Source: Anaeramoeba flamelloides (Eukaryota; Metamonada; Anaeramoebidae). Taken from it: DNA of 64,000 nucleotides. The stretch lies in NCBI GenBank assembly GCA_027625915.1, contig JANTQA010000036.1, positions 119,501 through 183,500 on the forward strand, read 5' to 3'. The translations under genes were made by a program, and so were the position numbers. Under the pieces are notes generated by a model that worked only from the letters and a program-made list of their open reading frames with translations, searched no databases and was not told the DNA's origin. Positions 40,490 through 52,519 of the stretch are shown here, in pieces; within the stretch, counting starts at the first letter, position 1; every line of letters starts with the position of its first letter.

Positions 40490-43330
40490 GTATTAACTCC
40501 ACTAAAATTTCCAATTCCTAAAATTGAAAGATCATTTTTTTTAAACTTACACAAGAAATTTATTTTTTATAAAAAACAAAAACAGAATAATTTTTGCAAA
40601 AAAAAATTTCCCAATTGATCCTTCAATGAAAAGTACAATACCTTTCCCCAACACCAAGTCCATTTTTTCTTGATACTAACAATTGGTTTTTGAGAGAAAC
40701 GATCCAAACGAAAAAGAGTGTATCAATAAAGTATTATTACTGTTAAGTTCTTACGGCATGGATTATGTTGTTTTAAAAATAATTTGAAAAGACAGTCTCC
40801 TTTTGTTCATGGTGGGGGAGATTTATTCAAGGAAAAGAAAAAAAAAAGTGAAAATCACAAACCCTTAGTAAAAATTGATATAGTTGTTCCACCCTATTGT
40901 GAAAATTTATATAACCTAGAAATTGATTTTTTATTTTGAATTTTTATTTTTGTTCATCAAAACATATAATGGTTATAAAAGTTCATCATAAACTGTAAAA
41001 TTTATAATAGAAGATTAAAAAGAAGTTATCCATTTTTTGGTTCTTTTAGATCCTGGGGTTTGCGAAACTGGTAAACAAATTCATAAAAAAATTTATATTA
41101 GTATATATCTTCTTTTTCAAAAAATGTTAAAACATCTCAGGTTTTAACAATTTAAAAGCAAAGATCAAAAAATAAAATCCTGTTTCTGTGATTTCTTTTT
41201 TGAGAAAATTTAATTTTTATTTGTGTTTTTATATAAAAAAATAACCTCGAATAATAAGAAGTAAGAGAAGTTGAAATTTATATCTTATGATCAAAATTGA
41301 TTTTTATATTTCACAAAACCCAAGGATCCTAAGGAACCAAAAAACAGATAACTTCTTTTTAATCTTCTATTATAAATTTTACAGTTTATGATGAACTTTT
41401 ATAACCATTATATGTTTTGTTGTTCTAAAAAAAAAATAATTCAAAATAAAAAATCAATTTCTAGGTTATATATTCTTTTCACCGTAGAGTTGGTATGGAT
41501 TAATTGTTTTTGGTGACAATATAACAATTCAATTTAACTCAAGTGATTAAAAATGATTGGCAATGTGATTAATTGTTAATTAGTGTTATTTATTGAGAAA
41601 TGTACTTAAAATTTGAAAATCGTCATTATTTATAAAATTTCATTTTCGCAATCCTTAACAAGATGTTTGAGTTCATATATCTTAAAAATTTCTTGTTCAT
41701 TTTCCATTTTAAAAAAATGACCTAAAATGATTTTTTATTTCAAATTGGAGTATATTTTATTGATCATTCCGTTACATTTTAAACAAGATTGAAAAAATCA
41801 TGTTATAACTATTTGTTTAATTGAATAATTGTACCCATAACCTAAATACTTTTGTTCGATATTTTTTTTTTTAATTAAGGGGGGTATGTAGATTTTTCAA
41901 ATTAAGAGTGATATTTTTGATGCGAAACTGAATTGATTCAAATCATTCCTTTAAATAAATATATTGATATTTTAATAAATACGAGGGTGTGGAATATATC
42001 CTAGTATATAATTATTTTCATACCAACTAAAAATTGGAAATTAAAAAAAAATGAAAAAGATTGAACTTGAAAAAATAAATACAAATCATTTGTTTCTTGA
42101 TCTTATCAGTAAACTTTGATATAAAAACTTCTTCTTAATTTGTTTTTATTTTTAATTCTGAATGGAAATACTATTTGTATGTAAAATTTATGAGAAACAA
42201 AATTACTTTTACTTTCTAAAGAATTTCCCAAAATTTATTTTCAAATCCTATTTTCCTTTAATAAATCTAATTCTAGTTTGGGTTCAGAAAATAGGGGCAC
42301 TTATTAAATTCATCTTCAGAAATAAAGATTTATTCGACAAATTCGTTTGCTTTTATGAATTACTGATAAATTCCAAAAAAGGTTTTCAATTTTTTTAGTT
42401 CAATTTCCTTTTTTTAAATATATTATTAAAGCATTTTATTTTTAGAAATCCAAACAAACATTGAAAAAAAGTTGATTTTTCCAGACGTTCTTTGATATGA
42501 ACTGTTTTGGGGATTGAAATTGAAATTTTCGAAAAATGAAATTGAACGAAAAATATTTGGATGTTTTTAGGATTTATTCAGTATTTATTGTCAAATTAAA
42601 AGAGAAAACTTCAAATAATTCTGAATCCATGATTAAAATTTGTTATAAAATTTTTCAATTATTTTGGGTTGAACATTTTGTAACTGTTTTTTTTTATTCT
42701 GGGAAATCAACTCCTTTCTTTTAATTTTTGAAATAGAATTCTTTTATTTTAGGTATTATTTAATAAAAATATTATGAAAATTGAATTTGAAAGCAAATTT
42801 GTAAATAAACTTTTTTTTTAAAAGATTATAAACATAGGAATGGAGCTATAAATTCAAGTCCGTAAATTGTTTGGATGTTCTTACAATTTTAGAAGATAAA
42901 GAAAAAAAATCTTTTAAAATAAGTTATTATCGATTTTTTTTTTACTTGTTTTTGCTTTCAACAAATTTATTTGGAAAGGTGATCTTTCGTATTTGGTCTT
43001 CTAAAAGAATATATTTGTTTCAAATGCACACCCTTTCGGGTATATTTTCTTGGTTTACTGTTTGCTTAATTTCGCTCATTGGTATAAACACATCTCTTGA
43101 TCCAAAACCAATTTTAATTAAACCAAAAATTCAGAAAAAAAAAAAAAAAAATGTTCAAAAAATTAAAGATTCAACTCTGAATTACTTTGTGTTCACTTCC
43201 TTTTCACGAATAGAACAGTAAATAGGATTTTTATTTAAAGTTTCAATATCTGGTGGTTTTCAAAATATCTTTTTCCATTAAGGTTCAAACAATTAAAGTT
43301 TTTGAAAAAGGTAAAATGTAATTCCTTCTT
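40490..43330 (+). mobile_element. WHG-family long repeat, copy 3
   Basis: Landmarks in order are AATTGAAAGATCATTT (about 40,521), WHG core (40,620-40,860), inserted palindrome (40,878-41,505), AACAAGATGTTTGAG (41,656), TTTTCATACCAAC (42,011), TTTGGTCTTCTAAAAGA (42,992), AATAGGATTTTT (43,213), GGTAAAATGT (43,310). The second half is collinear with 11,740-13,200. The order core-then-body differs from copy 1 (body-then-core), as if two tandem units were deleted differently. No intact protein was found. Confidence 0.6.
40878..41505. mobile_element. Complete ATGGTTAT palindromic element
   Basis: Arms of about 190 bp: AACCTAGAAATTGATTTTTT, ATATAATGGTTATAAAAGTT, CATCATAAACTG and TTCTTTTAGATCC on the left (40,911-41,055), inverted on the right (41,325-41,470). 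It interrupts the WHG-family repeat: in the copy at 59,230 the flanks are joined without it. Solo arms lie at 13,540 and 16,555. Confidence 0.8.
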
Positions 43331-45453
43331 TTCGAGTTTCTATTGTTTTTTTAAAAAGTTATGGAATTACTAAAGGACGAAGCCAAAACCTAAAATTTTT
43401 GAGTTGAAATTTAAAAAAAAATAAAGTAAAAGAATAAGATAAAAAATTTCGCAAAATAATTTCTATTTAATCTTTTTTTCAAAATTTGTCTTAAATTACG
43501 AGTTAAACATAAAAAAAGAAATTTGATTTTCAATTTTTCGCATTTTCGCGCATTAAAAAATTGTCAAAAAATGAAAATTATTTTTTTGTAAATAAAAAAA
43601 AGATCTTTTTTGAACTGTAAAAAAAATAATAAAATTGAACTTGTAAGAATATTAAATTATAAAAATAAGAGATAAAGAACTCTCAAATATGAAAAGTAGG
43701 TTATTTTTTTCATTGTTATTTCTTAGTTGACTTTTTTAAGCTTATTTAATTTCTATAACTTTTGTTAAAAAATGTTACCAACTATTTTTCTGATAATTCA
43801 CAAAGAAAACATTATATTGCAGTATTGTTAAATTCAGGAAATGGTTTGTCATGTTTTTAATTCAGATTTTAGTCAACTATCCACATTCCGGTTTAAAAAA
43901 AGAATAAAAAAAAAAACGTTAAACACAACTACCAAAACTTGAATTTTTGGTCAATAGTAGGATCTGCTTTGTTTTTCAAACCTAAAAAAATGTATTGTCT
44001 TTGGGTAAACCATTTTAATGAATTTTAGCAAGGTTTAAATCAAAGTTTATCAACAATTTGAATGTCGTCTTGTGTATTTAGATTTTCAATTTTTACTTAT
44101 CTTGCACATCATAAAAAAAAAAACTTTCCAACTATTTTTCAGAGTATCACATTATTCACTCAACAGTAATAAAGTTGTTTGAAAAAAATACAGAACTAAA
44201 AGTCTTAAAAATCGGATTAAATAGCTTAAAAGTGGTTAATCGATTTCATTCTAAACGAGTAGAAAAGGTGAAAATTTTCAAAATATTTTTCGGCATATTT
44301 TTTTTATTGATCAATAAAGGGGTATCCAATTGTAATGATTCAAACTTTAACAATAAAAAGTTTTCAACACTAAAACACCATTTTTCATTTCATAGAATGA
44401 ATCAATAAACAAAAATTCCCAAAAAAAATGAAATTTAACTAGAGTTTTACAATTAAAGTCAAAATTATGAAAATAATATGATTGAGATTTGGAATTTGTT
44501 TAAAATAACCAAACAGTGTTCTAACTTATTGTCATTTTGTTTTTGTTTGGTCTTGGAGACAAACCTTGTTTAACAATCTTTTGGAATTTTTTCACCTTTA
44601 CTATCATTTTACCATTAAAACAAATTATTGCTTTTTTTTAGATTTGTCCCTATGTTTATAAGACAGCTTCACTATTTCTCATTTATCGTCACTACGATGT
44701 GGTCAAGATTACATTTTAAGATCAACAAGATTATCTGTTGTATTAGCGTTTAATTAATTTGCAAAGTTAATATTAAAGGGATAAATCATTTGAAAAACAA
44801 CTATAATTTCTCATTAAAAATTTTACTCAGAAAGTTTATTGTTTAAAAAATAATTAAAAACTCTTAGGTGTTTTATTGGTACATACTATTGAATATAATC
44901 TTTCTTTACTCTGTTTTTCAAAATAAAATGAATAAATAGAATCATTCAAAATAATTTTAAGATAAAATCTTCAAAAACATAAAAAACAAACCACACTCAT
45001 GGCTCTGTTATCTTTTATCTTGTCTTGGAATTATTCTACAAATGATATTTAAAAATAATAATTTTCAATTTCGAAAGATGCATAAATTTTTTTGTGTCTT
45101 CTAATTTTAGAATTCATAGCAAAGCAAGATTCAAAATTTTGATTGAAAAAAAAATTGTGTCAAGTATGTTATTTTATGATAAATAAAATCATCTTGCAAA
45201 TTGCCAACTAAATTTTTTTCAAAATGGTCTTGTATTGTGTCTGTTGAATGTAATTTTTCGAAAAATGAAAATAAAAGATCTAATAATCACTGATTACGAA
45301 TCAATCTTTTATCTCACTATGTCTTCTTTTTCAAGCTTTGTCTTCAAGTGATTTAAATTTTTCAAAGCAATGATGATAATTTTTACAACAACTCTTAATC
45401 ATTTTTTCATAATTATAATTTTAATAAATTGAATTTTTTGTGATTAATTTCAA
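43331..45453. other. AT-rich intergenic DNA upstream of the Kelch gene
   Basis: About 2.1 kb without a recognised gene. A 77-codon frame at 44,175-44,408 has no motif. Two similar strings, ACCAACTATTTTTCTGATAA (43,780) and TCCAACTATTTTTCAGAGTA (44,127), hint at a short repeat. Confidence 0.4.
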
Positions 45454-46605
45454 ATGAAAAATTTGATCATATTGCTTATTTTAATCACTTCTTGTCTGTG
45501 CCTTCAGCAATGGACAAAGATGGAAACCAAAACAAACGGACAAGAGTGTACGCCAAGATACAAGCATGCGATCGTCGAAGTTTCCGATAATACACATTAT
45601 CTCTTTGGAGGGAGATGTCAAGGATGGCTTTGTTTTTTAAATGACACATATAAATTAGAGTTTCACGACGACGTCGCCGAGTTTACAGAAATCACCGTTA
45701 ATGGGCAAACACCAAGCTCACGCTTTGGGTCGTGTGACCAATTCTACGATGATAAAATGTATGTTATAGGAGGAGCATCGTATCAAGACGACGACACGCT
45801 TATCTTGTTCGACGACGTCTGGGAATTGGATATCTCGACGCATACCTGGACACAAATTGAGACCACAGGTGACGCACCAACTGCAAGGTATGGGCACTCT
45901 TGTGTCGTCGAAGATGACAGCATTTATTTCTTTGGAGGAGCAACGGGCAAAAAAGCATTCTCGAACGAGACGTGGAGAATCTCATTGAGCGATCACACCT
46001 GGGAAAAGCTTTCACCTGAAATTGCCCCTCCTCCAAGATACGGGCACTCCTCTCATGTCTTCAACAAAGAATACACCGACGATCAAAACAAGCTAAACGT
46101 CTGGGGAGGAAGAATTAAAGCAAATGGAGATGCTGTTTATCTAAACGATATGTGGGAATACTGCTTTCAAACGAACACATGGGAACAAATTATCCCAACA
46201 GACTATAATAACATTCCAACAGGAAGGTTTGAATTTGCATATAATGGCGGCGAAGGTGGCAAAATTTTAAATATCATGGGCGGAATGCATTTCACTGTTG
46301 CAGAGAAAGAAGCTTATAATGATTTTTGGAGCTTTGACCGTGAAACTCTGAATTGGGAAGAATTGGATCAGGGTGACAATCCTCCTTCAACGATGTACGG
46401 TCATTCCGGGCATAGTAATTTTCATATTTTTGGTGGCAAAAATGGCCATTATGAAGATGAAGAAGAAATCTATAATGACATATGGGTTTATAATTATCTC
46501 CAAAACGAAAACGAAAACGTAATTTCATCTGGTGCATTTACTCAAATTTCAAACATGCTCGCAATAGGAACATTATTGTTGATTTTTATATTCTTCTTTC
46601 ATTAA
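45454..46605 (+). CDS. Secreted or GPI-anchored six-blade Kelch-repeat protein
   Basis: 383 residues, intact. The N-terminus MKNLIILLILITSCLCLQQW is a signal peptide, probably cut near residue 17-18. Six Kelch motifs follow, each with a hydrophobic strand and Gly-Gly, at about residues 49, 102, 157, 214, 272 and 323 (YLFGG, MYVIGG, IYFFGG, LNVWGG, LNIMGG, FHIFGG). Each blade has the expected ND-x-W and W residues (DDVWELDISTHTW, LNDMWEYCFQTNTW). Six to seven blades would close a beta-propeller. The last 19 residues (ISNMLAIGTLLLIFIFFFH) are hydrophobic with no charged tail, preceded by small residues SSGA, which fits a GPI-anchor signal or a short TM anchor. N-glycosylation sequons NDT and NET occur. 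The binding partner is unknown. Codon use is G/C-rich (31 of 60 at 45,841-45,900) against very AT-rich flanks. Confidence 0.9.
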   Translation: MKNLIILLILITSCLCLQQWTKMETKTNGQECTPRYKHAIVEVSDNTHYLFGGRCQGWLCFLNDTYKLEFHDDVAEFTEITVNGQTPSSRFGSCDQFYDDKMYVIGGASYQDDDTLILFDDVWELDISTHTWTQIETTGDAPTARYGHSCVVEDDSIYFFGGATGKKAFSNETWRISLSDHTWEKLSPEIAPPPRYGHSSHVFNKEYTDDQNKLNVWGGRIKANGDAVYLNDMWEYCFQTNTWEQIIPTDYNNIPTGRFEFAYNGGEGGKILNIMGGMHFTVAEKEAYNDFWSFDRETLNWEELDQGDNPPSTMYGHSGHSNFHIFGGKNGHYEDEEEIYNDIWVYNYLQNENENVISSGAFTQISNMLAIGTLLLIFIFFFH

Positions 46606-46963
46606 TAAAAAATATTGAAAACAGGTGGGGAGTTGGCGAATATGTGGAAAAAATAAAAAAAAAATAGTATGAACTTGTTTCAAAAGGATCGAAATTTGTT
46701 ATAAAAGTAGTTATGCTCAATAATTTTGAAAACAATTAGATTTTTGTTTTTTTTTCTATTTTTCGAAAAATTTTTGAAATTAAAAAAAAATTAATAATTT
46801 TCCTAATTAAAATTATGTGAGTTAGATTTGGAATTTTTGAAATAAAAATGCTTTTTTTTTTTAATATTTTTATATGATAAATTTTCTCTTGAATAAGATT
46901 TTTTTTTTTTTTTTTTTATTTTAATTTTTAATTCTTTGAGTAAAAACATTCTTTAATGCTTTA
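46606..46963. other. 3' flank of the Kelch gene
   Basis: Poly-A/T-rich. Tandem TAATAA stop codons are followed by AT runs. No further feature is seen. Confidence 0.4.
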
Positions 46964-47367
46964 TACAGTCTTTCCAAGGCTACCGTGAATTTTTATATGA
47001 ATCAAATTTTGATGCTGATATAGATTTTTCAAAAGTTGGATATGAGAATAATAAAGCTCATATTGAAAAAAAAAATTCCTAAATGAGCTGATATTCAAGA
47101 ATTTTTTCTGATACAAGAAAAATGAATTTTCAGATCCCTAAATTGCTTCAAACCTGGAAAATCTGTTGAGATGCCACTTAAAAGTTTCTCTTGAAATACC
47201 GAAAATATTTTTGATCTTACCACAAGAAAATCTTTGAAATAAGTTGATTTGTGAAAATTTTTTTTCAATATGAGCTTTATTATTCTCATATCCAACTTTT
47301 GAAAAATCTATATCAGCATCAAAATTTGATTCATATAAAATTTCACAGTAGCTTTGGATTGACTGTA
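46964..47367. mobile_element. Foldback MITE with TACAGTC-CCAAGG ends, copy 1
   Basis: Arms of about 125 bp: TACAGTCTTTCCAAGGCTAC, GATGCTGATATAGATTTTTC and GAATAATAAAGCTCATATTG on the left; the exact inverse on the right (47,265-47,367), ending GACTGTA. Between the arms the minus strand encodes FSCGKIKNIFGISRETFKWH, then LNRFSRF, which resembles a helix-turn-helix but has no confirmed family. Confidence 0.8.
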
Positions 47368-47563
47368 TAACAATTTCCTTAAAACAATAATTCTGATTGC
47401 AAAAGAATATCAAACTCTAAAAAATATCTTACTTGAGATCGTTTTATTTTCAAGATCATTACACATCTATATTAAACATTACTTTTTTTCATTTATTAGT
47501 TTGTTTCAAAATCCTAATTTTTTTAAATAATATATATATATATATCCTTAATTTTTTTGATGA

Positions 47564-47986
47564 TTACAACTGTTCCAAGGTTACCTTGAATTTTTATCAA
47601 TTTCAAAATTTGTTGTTGATATAGATTTTTAAAAAGTAAGAATATAAGAATAAGAAAGTTTATATTGAAAAAAAAAAAAATTTCCTAAATGAGTTGATAT
47701 GGAAAATAAACTTATGATATGATCAAAAGTTTTTTTCTTTATTTTAGAGTAGAATTTACGTTGTTTCTCAATGAATTTTTGATGTTTAGAATCATTTTGG
47801 GCTCTGAAAATTTATTTTTTTGAAAATCAGTAAAAATTCTTGAACATTTGCTAATTTAATAAATTTTTTTTTTTTTCAATATAAACTTTCTTATTCTTAT
47901 ATTCTTACTTTTTAAAAATCTATATCAACATCAAAATTTAATATTGAACAAAAAATTAAGGTAGTCTTGGATAGACTGCGTGCTTA
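47564..47986. mobile_element. Foldback MITE with TACAGTC-CCAAGG ends, copy 2
   Basis: Same family as 46,964-47,367 and only 200 bp away: TTACAACTGTTCCAAGGTTA on the left, then GATATAGATTTTTAAAAAGT and AAGAATATAAGAATAAGAAAG. The inverted set closes with GTCTTGGATAGACTG. The centre is unrelated to that of copy 1. More diverged overall. Confidence 0.7.
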
Positions 47987-48862
47987 TAATTTATCCCAAA
48001 TCCATTTGAATCACAATATTAATAAAAAATTTTGATTCAAAATTAATTTATAATTAACAAAAAATATATTCAATTAATAATTTTTAAAAATCAATTATGT
48101 CCAATCCATGTTTAAAGTGAAATTTTTGATAAATTTAATTTTATTTGTGATTTATAAATTGAAAAAAGTTAAAAATGAAGATATCAAAATTCATCCAATT
48201 AAAATTAATTTTCTTGTATGAGCTCTTATTCAAAAATTATTTCAGTAAAATGATCAAAATTTTGTAACTTGACAAAAATATTTGTAAAATAAACTATTTT
48301 TCAATCAAAGGGGCCCAGTTGTAATGGGTATAATACACGTGTTTAAAGGGTTTACATAGATATTATAATTAAAATTTTACTTTGGAAATTTTCATAATTG
48401 ATATCATTTTTTCACATTTTTGTTTTTTTTTTTTCGATTTTTTTTTTAAAACCTAATTTAATTGGAAATATTTTTTTTTATTGAAAGATCAATAGTCACT
48501 TGGTAAAAATGTGTTATTATAAGGTTCTTGAAACTAACTAAAAATTGTTAAGAAATTATATTGATTTCTATTGCAATCCATATTCGATCTTTGATCTTGA
48601 TATTTGTTTAATAAATGTGAAAAATTTTCACTACATTTTCATTTCCCTTTTTCAAATAGAGACCTCAAATACCAACACACTTCGTTTGGGGACTTGATTT
48701 GTAAAAGAAAAGTTTGGGAAATGAAGTGAAAAATATTTCATATTTATTATTCAAATACCAGTAGAAGTTCAAAACGAACATTGTTGTTTTTCTCAATAGG
48801 CAATAAGAATTTGAGTTTTTCAATTTTTAAGAAAATTTATTGATTACTTGGTTATCTTTCAG
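47987..48862. other. AT-rich intergenic DNA
   Basis: No gene is recognised. An acceptor-like TTGGTTATCTTTCAG ends at 48,862, just before the possible PH-domain fragment. Confidence 0.35.
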
Positions 48863-49039
48863 ACATATATCAACAATTCTTTGATGTATATTATTCTATT
48901 TATTTCTTATTTGTTCGTCAAAGGTCAATTATATAAAATAATTGATATTTGGAAAAAACGTTGGGCCGCTTTGACTGAAACAGAGTTTATAATAATCTTA
49001 GGCACAACAGAATTATATTCTTCTGAAACTGAAGATTAA
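48863..49039 (+). pseudogene. Possible PH-domain fragment
   Basis: After the acceptor-like AG at 48,862 the frame reads FVKGQLYKIIDIWKKRWAAL, then TETEFIIILGTTELYSSETE. This recalls the first strands of PH domains (G-x-LYK-x-x-x-WKKRW-x-x-L). The rest of the domain is absent: the frame stops at 49,037-49,039 and the following DNA is AT-rich. The W-K-K-R-W motif is the main evidence; chance cannot be excluded. Confidence 0.3.
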
Positions 49040-50440
49040 TTGTTCATATTTTTTAAAAATTTCGTCCAATATCAACCCATTTTCAAAAAAAAAAATATTT
49101 GGTTATAATTTTTTATATCTACCAGTTTTAACTTTTTCAAATTTTAAAACCAGTTGAAAAGTTGGTCCATTAAAAAAAAATATATGATAAACCTGAACTT
49201 AATATAAATTAATAAATTATCCAATAACCGATAATTTACAAAAATATTTTTTTAATTTACTAATTTTTGATCTTTAATTCAATTTTGAAAGATTTACCAA
49301 TATACAATAAAATTTGATATAAAGTCTTTTTCAAAAAAAAGTACATAAAAAATGTCAAGAATTTTTCATAATTGAATCAAATTAATTGTAATATCATTCT
49401 AAAATTTAAGAAAAATCTTAAGACATAAAAAAAAACACACTCAAATGAATATTTAAAACTCATTAAAACAAAACAATAAAAATTAAAATTCAATATTTTA
49501 AAAATTGATGTGCCCTTTTATTTGAAATGTGAAATCTTGTTTTGAAAATTAATAAAGAAAAAAGAATAAATTTTAAAATAAATATAACCTTTAAACATAA
49601 AAAAATCGGGAATATATATAAAAACACAAACACAGATTAAAATAAACTGATAAAAAATATTCCAAAAAATGAAATCGAAAAAAGTTTTTCAATTTAAATT
49701 AACGATATATTTTAAAAAAATTATTTAATTTCATTAAAAAATTGAAAAAATATCATTATTTTTAGATTATAAAAAAAAACACTTTTAAATAATCTCTCCA
49801 CTAAGTCAAATAACAATTTCAAAAATTTTACAATTAAAAATAAAAAAAATATTACTGTCAATTCTCATTTTTTTTTTTTTTTTTCATTCTTATTAATTTC
49901 TAATAAATTTTTAAACCCTTTTCAAAATAGTTATGTATAATATTGTTTATTATCTGAGTTTATTTCAAAAATACAAAATTTATTGATTTTTTTTTGAAAA
50001 AAATTACCTTGTCTTGTTGTAAATCTTTTTTTCGAAAATGTTGATTAAAATGTTAAATAATTATTTGAGATGAAATGTTGAAAAAAAAATTTAAAATTTA
50101 ATCAAGATGTTAAATAAATTCCAAAATGTTTAATAAAATGTTAAATAAATTTGTAAATGTTAAATAAAATGTTAAATAAATTACCAATATTCACAATTTT
50201 TAGAAATTTTAAAAATGTCTTTTTATGGGCAAAAATCATCTTTTTCAACCAATTCTTATTTTTTTTTCTACTTGATCGAAAAATTTTTTATGATATAGAA
50301 AACAACTATAATCAAATACAACAATATTTTTTAAATTTAGATCTCAACAGACACATAGTATAAAAAACTATTATGATCGTTGCAAATAATCACATTTTCA
50401 GATTTCTGTTTTTCAGAGATCAGAATCTAAAAAATTTTTC
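49040..50440. other. AT-rich intergenic DNA with two dispersed repeats
   Basis: 49,340-49,560 copies 2,505-2,720. 49,605-49,715 copies 25,880-25,990. At 50,050-50,180 there is a degenerate tandem of AAATGTTAAATAAA, a unit also found in the inverted repeat at 63.5-64.0 kb. No gene is seen. Confidence 0.5.
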
Positions 50441-50559
50441 ATTGCCTTTTTTTTTAAATCCAAGTTATCAGAGATAAAATGAAAAAAAAAAAAGAAAAAA
50501 AAACTGAAAAGAAAATAACAACAAAGTTCAAAGCAACATCAAATAAAAATTCGTAAAAT

Positions 50560-51710
50560 CTTATAAGAGAGTGGTCATTTTTGAAAATAAAATGAAATCT
50601 TTGTCAAAATCTTCAAAAAATTTGTTTTTATAATATCTTTTTCGACTTATGAAATGTATGAATTAACCCAATTTAAACAAGTTATTGATTTGAGTCTCTT
50701 ATTTGTAATTTAAAATTCACCAAAATCCAATAAAAAAATAAAAAAAGCAACTTATTATTTTGTACAAGAAATAAGTTAATTCTTGAAAATGGGAAAACAG
50801 ATTTTTTCATTTTATGTTGGAAAGTATTGATATCGAAAGCAAATTTTTTCTTTTGTGTTTATTTTTCTTTGATTATTATTTCAATACAAATACTAGCTAA
50901 TAAGACTAATTGTAGAATAAGTGATTCAATAAATGAATAATCGGTAGAATAATAACTACAGTTTATCAATTAAATTGAGATCTATTATGCAAAAATATTT
51001 TTTTCTTTAATGTTTTAAAAAAGTTGATTTTCAAAAAATGAAAAAAAATTGAAAAAAATTTTCAATTTAAAAAATTTTTTTACAACAAATTGTTTGGTCT
51101 TATTCACAAGAATCCTTATAACAATTCAAAATCATTTTTGGCATAAAAAAAATGATTTTGAATTTTGAGGATAAAATTAACTAATTCCCAAATATCTTTA
51201 AGAAAATTTTATTTTGAAAAATCGAATTTCATCTATTAGCAAAAAAAAACAAAATTTTGAAGTAAAATTTTTAAATGAGTTTAAAAATTTAATTATTCTT
51301 ACTGTCATTCTTAAAAAAATACAATTATTTTTTAATCAGTTGAATATATCAATTTTTTGGTTAACCAAAAGTTTTCTCTCAAAATTGAAAAAAAATCTTT
51401 TATACTGTTAATAATAAATACTAGTTATATTATAATAATGATCAAAATGGCAATAAGCGAGGTAAAAACTAGTTATAATGTCTAAGTAACAAAATCAGTA
51501 TAATTTTTTTCATATTCAGAAAAAAAGGAAAAAAAAAATTGATCTCACTAAACTAATTTCCATTTTTAGCTTTCTTAGTCGATCAGAATTTTTTAACACT
51601 TGACATATACCAAATTTGAAATTAGAGAATACCACCAATAACATATTTTAAAATTTGGTCTTGTTGTTGTAGATGACTGATCCCTTAATGGACTAATCTC
51701 TATTAAATTG
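50560..51710 (-). mobile_element. About 1.2-kb dispersed element, copy 3 (reverse)
   Basis: Reverse complement of 9,885-11,030: GAAAGTATTGATATCGAAAG, TTAACTAATTCCCAAATATC, TTGAATATATCAATTTTTTG and GATCTCACTAAACTAATTTC. The terminus at about 51,690 is CTGATCCCTTAATGG. Open frames are short. Confidence 0.65.
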
Positions 51711-52294
51711 TTTTACCTAGATTTAAACAAGATTGAGAAAATTTTTTGCCAATTACTTTTATATTGAAAATAAAGAGGTTGTCAAATCTAACACATTTCT
51801 TGATAAGGAATGCTTATTTGGAAATTTTTCAAAAAAATAAATATGGGGACTAGCCCCTTAAAAAACAAATTGGATTAATTTTGTCAATTAAATTTTTAAA
51901 AAAAATCTTCCGAATGTGGGAAGAGTTGAATAACCAAAACCATTTAAGATGTTGAAGTTGGAAAATACTCAACAAAAGAGTCAAAATTTCCATGCTGAAG
52001 ATTATTGAATAAAAAGTTCTTAAAAACAGTGAAAAAAAATTGTATTTATAGGAACGAGATATTGTGTTTTATGAATTTTGTATTAGAAGGAGAATTCGAA
52101 CCCACCTAAAATCACTGGATATATGTTTTTCATGTATTTCACGATTCTATTATTTAATTCTCTCAAAAAAACATAATTAGGAAGAAACAAGAAAAAAACA
52201 AATTATGAAAAAAAAATAATTAACATACTCAAAAGTCAATAAATTCAATTAGAAGGGTTGAAACAAAGCTACTTAATTGGATCTAAAGAACTAA
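51711..52294. other. AT-rich intergenic DNA
   Basis: Includes ATGGGGACTAGCCCCTTAAA at 51,842, another instance of the GGGACTAG terminus motif, and a tRNA B-box-like GTGGGTTCGAATTCTCC on the minus strand at 52,086-52,107 without a foldable tRNA around it. Confidence 0.4.
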
Positions 52295-52519
52295 TACTGA
52301 TAAATTCAAAAAATTATCTCAAAATTTTCCCTTTTATAAATTTTTTTTACTCAATCTTGGAAGAAAGCATTTGATTCTTTTAAAGATTAAAATACTCTGT
52401 AAAATTAGTTCTGATTCAAAAGGTATTTTCTCTTGAGTTCTTTTAAAAATTAAGATATGGGATTACAAAATGTGAAAATGAACTAAAAAATTTTAAAAAT
52501 CTATGTGAATTTATCAGTA
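52295..52519. mobile_element. MITE with TACTGATAAATTC ends, copy 2
   Basis: 225 bp with clean ends TACTGATAAATTCAAAAAAT and GTGAATTTATCAGTA, TA on both sides. Inverted relative to the 8,301 copy. Confidence 0.8.

Noticed and set aside
52086-52107. tRNA gene on the minus strand
   Set aside because: A GGTTCGAATTC B-box-like string is present, but the T stem has a mismatch and no D arm, anticodon arm or acceptor partner could be folded. Possibly a tRNA-derived SINE scrap.
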